Below are positions 59,472 to 64,000 of a stretch of DNA of 64,000 nt, one piece after another. The stretch is from assembly GCA_037046735.1 (NCBI GenBank), contig JBAOHC010000004.1, positions 243,041-307,040 on the forward strand, in the 5' to 3' direction. Origin of the DNA: JADKAV01 sp037046735. Lineage in GTDB: Bacteria > Actinomycetota > Actinomycetes > S36-B12 > UBA10799. The translations under genes were made by a program, and so were the position numbers. The notes below the pieces were generated by a model, which was not told the DNA's origin, did no database searches, and saw nothing but the letters and a program-made list of their open reading frames with translations. Each line of letters starts with the position of its first letter. The stretch's first letter is position 1.

Positions 59472-61595
59472 GTCCTGCAGATCGCGGCGGGAGGCCACCC
59501 CGAGTTTGCGGTAGATCGATCCCGTGTGGCTTTTCACTGTCTCCCGCGACAGGTACAGCGCGCCCGCGATCTCGCTGAGCGTCAGACGGCCCTTCAATAA
59601 CTCCCACACCCGCAGCTCGGCCGGGGTCAAGACCGCCAGGGGGGTGGTGGCGGCGTGCTCCCGACGCGCCCTCGCCTGCCAGGCCTGGCACACGGCCTCC
59701 TGCCCGCACCAGGAGATGTGCTCGTGGTAACCGGCGAGATCGCCGAGGCGCAGACTGGCCAGAGCCAGAATGCCGCCGGACAGCGGCTTGTACCAGCCGA
59801 GGATCAACTGCACCTCGCTGGCCACGCTGGCCTGCTGCGCCACCGCCGCACGCACATCCGCGTCTCGTCCCCGCAGGCACGTCATCGCCACCTTCGCGAG
59901 GGCGACGACGCCGGTGGTGGAGACCATCTGATCCAGGTTCTGCACCCCAAAGATCTCCAGCGCCCGTTCGACCGCGTCGCAGCCGGCGCTCTGCTGACCG
60001 AGGGCCATCTGCACGATGCCCAGCAGCGCCAGAGCTTCGACCTGGGTCGAGGCGATCCCCGCCGCAGCAGCCAGCGCGGCGGCCTCGTTCAACGTCGTGG
60101 TGGCGCTGGGATCACCGACGAGTGCCTGATTGATACCCACGATCACGGTGACCAACGGGTAGATGGGGTCGGTCGGCAGGACCTCGGCGTGTGCCGCCGC
60201 GGCCAGTCGTGCCGCCTCGGAGGCGTCGGCGACCCCGTGGTGACTGACTGCCAACAGCAGGGCCAGGTCCGGCCCGATGCTGAAGTCGCCGATGTGGTCG
60301 CGCCAGTCGGCCGGCATCAGCGACAGGGTCTGCTGCAGATGTCGCAGGACCGACCCGTATTGGCACGCGGCGACATTGGCCCAGGCCGCGGACATGCTCA
60401 GCTCAGGTTCTGCCGCAACGGTCCGTTCGTCGATGCGGGACAGCCAGCTCATCGCGGTACGGGTTCGTCCTTGGAGTAGCGCCACTTTGATCGCTGACCA
60501 GACGACCGGGCCCAGGGTCGAGCCGTCCTCGCACCGCAGAGCGTAGGTGACGGCGGTGTCCAGCATCCCGCGGTCGGCGTACCACCGCGCCGCCGTCGCC
60601 AGCACTTCGGTGAGGCGGCTGGGGTCATCGCGGTGCCAGCGCTGCAGCACCGTGTCCTGCAGCAGAGGGTGGTAGCGGTACCAGCCGTCGGTGCCCCGCG
60701 AGATCAGCACGGTGGTCAGCGACTCGGAGAGGAAGCGGGCCGCGTACGGTGAGCCTGACGCGGCGCTCGCGAGCTGCGTGTTCACGGACCCCAACGCAGC
60801 GGTGCACATGACGAAGTCAGGCAGGGTGTCGCTCATCGGGTCCAGAACTTCGGTCTCGATGAACTCGGACACGTTCGTCATGCTCAGCGACGCTGGGGCC
60901 TGCGACAGCAGGAAGACCGCAACCGGCCAGCCGCCCGTGGCCCGATGGACCTCCTGGCTGGCGTCGGTACGGCCGAACGCCTCGAAGGCCTGCGCAGTCT
61001 CCTCGGCACTGAACATCAGATCCTCGGCGTGCAGCTCCACCACCCGCCCCTGGCCGCGCCACAGGGGCAGCGGTATGGCCGACAGCGACCTGCCGATGAA
61101 GGCCACCTGAGATCCGATCGGCAACGCGTCCACCAGGGTTCGCAGGACCTTCTGCGCGGCCACGTCACCCACGACATGGACATCATCGAGCACCACCACG
61201 AGGCCCTCGGCGACAGCAGCGACGGCACTGGCGAACGCGGGCAGGACGAATCGGGTGAACGTGGGTTCCTCGGCGGTCATGCGCGTCAGGGGCACGTAGG
61301 TGTCGGTGGCATGGGCCAGAGCGGCATTGACAGTGCCGAGCAGGACGACGGGGTCGTTGTCCGACTCGTCGAGCGTCGCCCACGCGACCGGGCGGTTCGA
61401 TCGGGAGGCCCACTGAACCGCGAAGGTGCTCTTGCCGTAGCCAGCCGGGGCACAGACCGCGAGTACCTCGCACGCCGAGAGTGGCCCATCATCGTCGAGC
61501 AGGCGATGACGAGTGACTTCTGCGTGGCGCACATGTGGGGGGCGCAGTTTCGACAGTGGCGTCGTCGCTGGCAGGGTCGCTGGCTTCCGTCCCAC
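59451..61595 (-). CDS. MalT-like LuxR-family ATP-dependent transcriptional regulator
   Basis: A 714-residue signal-transducing regulator. The N-terminal STAND ATPase has Walker A APAGYGKST (49-57) and LVVVLDDVH as Walker B, followed by a helical TPR-like middle. The C-terminal LuxR helix-turn-helix is LTPAELRVWELLKG ... LSRETVKSHTGSIYRKLGV. I chose GTG 61595 (GGGAGG about 8 bases upstream) rather than ATG 61688, which would overlap the transporter gene. The inducer and targets are unknown; autoregulation or control of the neighbouring transporter is possible. Confidence 0.84.
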   Translation of the reverse strand: MGRKPATLPATTPLSKLRPPHVRHAEVTRHRLLDDDGPLSACEVLAVCAPAGYGKSTFAVQWASRSNRPVAWATLDESDNDPVVLLGTVNAALAHATDTYVPLTRMTAEEPTFTRFVLPAFASAVAAVAEGLVVVLDDVHVVGDVAAQKVLRTLVDALPIGSQVAFIGRSLSAIPLPLWRGQGRVVELHAEDLMFSAEETAQAFEAFGRTDASQEVHRATGGWPVAVFLLSQAPASLSMTNVSEFIETEVLDPMSDTLPDFVMCTAALGSVNTQLASAASGSPYAARFLSESLTTVLISRGTDGWYRYHPLLQDTVLQRWHRDDPSRLTEVLATAARWYADRGMLDTAVTYALRCEDGSTLGPVVWSAIKVALLQGRTRTAMSWLSRIDERTVAAEPELSMSAAWANVAACQYGSVLRHLQQTLSLMPADWRDHIGDFSIGPDLALLLAVSHHGVADASEAARLAAAAHAEVLPTDPIYPLVTVIVGINQALVGDPSATTTLNEAAALAAAAGIASTQVEALALLGIVQMALGQQSAGCDAVERALEIFGVQNLDQMVSTTGVVALAKVAMTCLRGRDADVRAAVAQQASVASEVQLILGWYKPLSGGILALASLRLGDLAGYHEHISWCGQEAVCQAWQARARREHAATTPLAVLTPAELRVWELLKGRLTLSEIAGALYLSRETVKSHTGSIYRKLGVASRRDLQDLAERWG

Positions 61596-61632
61596 CGTGA
61601 TGCCTCCCGAGTAGGCGTTACTGCTGGACAGC

Positions 61633-62877
61633 CTACCCAGGCTTACCTTGTTCGTAGTCCGGTCGGGCGTCGATGACTGCCTGCTCATCTTCCTCGGTGT
61701 AGTCCCCGTCGTACGGGGAGAAGTACGCCAAGGGGTACTTGCGCGAGAAGTTCTTGAGGAAACTCGTGACCAGTGCCGCGATGGGCAGGGACATGAACGC
61801 CAACATGGGTCCGCCGATGGCGCCGCCAGCGATAGCGGAACCGAACGCCACCCCGCCGTTGATCTCCATGGTTCGGGCGCTGATCTTCGGGCTGAGGAAG
61901 TAGTTCTCGATCTGCTGGTAGATCAGCGTCCACACCAGCAGGATCACCGCGGCTGTCACGCCCTGGATCCCGAGCGTCAAGACGATCGGCACCGCGGCGC
62001 CGATGTAGGTCCCGATGGCCGGAATGAACTCTGCGACAAACCCCTCGAACACCGACATGGGCAAGGCAATCGTCCAGTCCACCCCGACCAGCAGCATCAC
62101 GAAGAAGAACAGACCCCCGTTGATGACCATCAGCAGCAGGCGGGAGTACAGATATCCCCCGGTCTGCTCGATGGCCGTGTCCCAGGCCCAGCCGAAGCGC
62201 TGCTGGGTTGCCGGCGGGAATTTGCGCAAGATGGCCCGGCGGATCTGGGGAGCGTCCGCGGCGAAGTAGAACGCGAACATCGCGATGGTGAAGAACTGGA
62301 AGATCAGACCGATGGTGTTGCCCGCGAAACCCAGGATGTCCTGAGCGTTCTGCTGCACCCAGTCCTTCACGTTCTGCTCCGCGGTCGCGAACGCCGGATC
62401 GGTCTTGGAGGTCGGCAAGTCCGTGCCGAACTGCGTGTTGATCTGCGGGATGACGTTCTTGAAGCTATCCGTGATCGACCCCGCCACATTGACGAGGCCG
62501 GGAATCATGATGAAGGTCAACACGATGAGGAACGCCGCGGAGATCGCGAAGACCAGGCCGGTGGCCGCGCCCCTGCGCATGCCGCGCTTCATATGCAGGT
62601 GATTGACCGCCGGCTCCATGGCGATACCGAAGAACGCCGCCACGAAGAGCATGCTGAGCAGGCTGCGCGCCGCGTTGGCCATCACCAGGACCCCCGCGGT
62701 GACCAGCCCGACGACCACCACCCGCCAGATGATCTTGCGGGCCATGGGCATCACCCAGGGCGGTGGCTTGGCCTCGTCTGCTGCGGCGGGTCGCTCGACC
62801 GCCAGCGGTTCGGGGGGCAGGGCATCGCCGAACGCACCCTCGCCCTGCTGCCTGGCTGGTCCCTGCTGTTCACTCAT
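61633..62877 (-). CDS. AI-2E-family (TqsA/PerM-like) membrane transporter
   Basis: A 414-residue protein with about eight hydrophobic segments in the PerM pattern: an early pair (about 47-90), a periplasmic or amphipathic insert (120-190), and conserved GFVAEFIPAIGTYIGAAVPIVL near 275-296 and QQIENYFLSPKI near 325-336. Family members export autoinducer-2 or act in Na+/H+ exchange, so the name should not be read as a proven substrate. ATG at 62877 with GGGAGGACGTC upstream. The acidic/proline-rich N-terminus (1-40) is cytoplasmic. Confidence 0.83.
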   Translation of the reverse strand: MSEQQGPARQQGEGAFGDALPPEPLAVERPAAADEAKPPPWVMPMARKIIWRVVVVGLVTAGVLVMANAARSLLSMLFVAAFFGIAMEPAVNHLHMKRGMRRGAATGLVFAISAAFLIVLTFIMIPGLVNVAGSITDSFKNVIPQINTQFGTDLPTSKTDPAFATAEQNVKDWVQQNAQDILGFAGNTIGLIFQFFTIAMFAFYFAADAPQIRRAILRKFPPATQQRFGWAWDTAIEQTGGYLYSRLLLMVINGGLFFFVMLLVGVDWTIALPMSVFEGFVAEFIPAIGTYIGAAVPIVLTLGIQGVTAAVILLVWTLIYQQIENYFLSPKISARTMEINGGVAFGSAIAGGAIGGPMLAFMSLPIAALVTSFLKNFSRKYPLAYFSPYDGDYTEEDEQAVIDARPDYEQGKPG

Positions 62878-63123
62878 GACGTCCTCCCGGTGATCGATGG
62901 CGGGCTGCTGCGGGCTGAGCCGTGGACGGCAGCGATAACAATCCGGTCGGTGTGATCAAATGCGGCGCTCGCCAGCCAGTATGGACCTCGGCACGCGTGC
63001 GTCGCGCCGTGGAGTCCAGGCGTTCTTCGGGTGTGTTTCGGTGCGGCGTGTCGGGGCCGAAGAATGACGCAGCGCTGCCCCCCGGTTCGTGACTGCGGAC
63101 CGCGTACACCTGCGGCGACGCGC

Positions 63124-64000
63124 TCACAGGGCGGCCTTAGCGACGGGTAGGACCCCCTCGGCGATGGCCTGCGTGAACGCCGCGTAATCGCGCAGGTTCT
63201 GATCGGCGTAGCGCATCGAGAACTCGGCGATCGCGTCATCGAGTTTGCTGGAGACGCCTGCGTACGCCGCGATGGCCACAGCATCACCGGAGCGGGCATG
63301 CCCGCGGGCCAGCGTGCGGGCACACAAGTTGGCGTAGAAATTCGCCTCCAGTACGGTGCCTTGCTCGACGTTGGCCGAACCCTTCCAGTCGCGGAGCTGG
63401 CGCACGTAGTACTGCTTGGCATTGCGTCCTGTCGTCCATCCCAAGAAGATGTCGGTCTGCGCCTGGATCAGTCGTTGGCCCTCGACCACGCGACGACCCT
63501 GATGTGAGTACTCGCTGGGCCGCAGGTGGTCCTCAAGTACCGACGGCACAGCCTCCTTGATCTGTAGGAACAGCGGGTCTTGGTCGTCGCGGCCCTCCAG
63601 CAACATCACCCAGCACCGGGTGCCGACACTTCCGACCCCGACCACCTTCAGCGCGACATCAACCATCGTGAAGCGGCTCAGGAGAACCTTCAGATGGTCG
63701 GGCGTGCTGTCGACGTACTCGGCGTAGGCGTGGGCGATGACCTCGCGGATCTCGTCCAGGTCGAGGTGAGCCGGCATGTTGTGCAACGGCACCAGCAGCG
63801 GAGGTTGGTAGCGAAGACGTAAGCCGCCGGACTCGCGGGTCGCCAGTTTGCGCAGCGCTTGCAGGCTCGTCTTGCTGCGCGCCTGATTCCGGAACTGGTC
63901 GAGCCGCTTCTTGATGTCCTTGTTGGTGACCTGAGCACCGGTGCCCAACTGCTCCACGTTCAGGTAGTCGTACCAGAGGTCCATGACCGACATGTCCGCG
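63124..64000 (-). CDS. DUF2252-domain protein, N-terminus beyond the window
   Basis: The visible C-terminal part of at least 290 residues matches DUF2252, with VGVGSVGTRCWVMLLEGRD, FLQIKEA, HQGRRVVEGQRLIQAQTD, FLGWT, YYVRQLRDWKGS and a CARTLARGHARSGD block typical of the family (usually about 440-460 residues). The frame remains open to base 64000, so the internal ATG at 63993 is probably not the start. This kinase-like-fold family has no confirmed function. The 246 bases between it and the AI-2E-family transporter show nothing. Confidence 0.85.
   Translation of the reverse strand, partial: ADMSVMDLWYDYLNVEQLGTGAQVTNKDIKKRLDQFRNQARSKTSLQALRKLATRESGGLRLRYQPPLLVPLHNMPAHLDLDEIREVIAHAYAEYVDSTPDHLKVLLSRFTMVDVALKVVGVGSVGTRCWVMLLEGRDDQDPLFLQIKEAVPSVLEDHLRPSEYSHQGRRVVEGQRLIQAQTDIFLGWTTGRNAKQYYVRQLRDWKGSANVEQGTVLEANFYANLCARTLARGHARSGDAVAIAAYAGVSSKLDDAIAEFSMRYADQNLRDYAAFTQAIAEGVLPVAKAAL

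Overview
The window is GC-rich throughout, with GTG/TTG starts, long shadow reading frames and dense 4-base (ATGA/GTGA) gene overlaps. It carries an actinobacterial gene set: GuaB1-type GMP reductase with a CBS insert, MT0933-like small proteins, two DUF222/HNH (13E12-type) genes, an aspartokinase with an internal beta-subunit start, fused Mog-MoaE, and MobA fused to a DUF6457-like domain. I infer a facultatively anaerobic, nitrate-respiring actinomycete; genus cannot be read from the sequence. No rRNA, tRNA, insertion sequence or phage gene was seen. Five single-base frame breaks in four genes (ahcY twice, lysC, a MOSC gene, a DUF222/HNH gene) occur in otherwise full-length genes. Four of them fall at or beside short runs of one base, which looks more like assembly indels than real decay.

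Layout. 1-9.5 kb: small membrane protein, GMC oxidoreductase, two MT0933-like proteins, an APC amino-acid transporter flanked by two paralogous tandem universal stress proteins, a sugar epimerase, a PAP2 phosphatase overlapping a membrane-anchored lipid kinase, and a K+ channel. 9.4-18 kb: lipase-like hydrolase, shikimate-kinase-like protein and a GH2 beta-galactosidase in one direction, then NDH-2, RNase HI coupled to ornithine aminotransferase, and a DUF222/HNH gene. 18-26 kb: divergent cell-surface glycosyl/glycerophosphotransferases, dimethylargininase, methyltransferase, GuaB1, a duplicated leader before a second DUF222/HNH gene, and a ROK regulator. 27-31 kb: methyl-cycle genes metK and ahcY facing away from lysC.

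31-47 kb is a molybdenum/nitrate-respiration island. moaC, mog-moaE, moaA and moaD run leftward as one overlapping operon. mobA-DUF6457 and moeA run rightward. Two NarK-type transporters diverge from a cysteine-containing ArsR/SufR-like regulator whose stop overlaps the start of narG; narGHJI, a YwiC-like membrane protein and a cupin follow. The cofactor genes supply Mo-bisMGD, the transporters move nitrate and nitrite, and NarGHI reduces nitrate with quinol electrons.

47.5-64 kb: a three-gene overlapping operon of a haem-oxygenase-like diiron enzyme, a CDGSH iron-sulfur protein and a methyltransferase (the best candidate here for an undescribed pathway); a second K+ channel with a small membrane partner and a MOSC protein; a solitary YdeP-like molybdopterin oxidoreductase; asd; an AlkC-type glycosylase; a HIT hydrolase; a large MalT-like LuxR regulator; an AI-2E-family transporter; and a DUF2252 gene cut by the window end. 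Two loci (33.8 and 53.0 kb), both beside molybdenum genes, carry related paired palindromes that look like a small dispersed repeat family.
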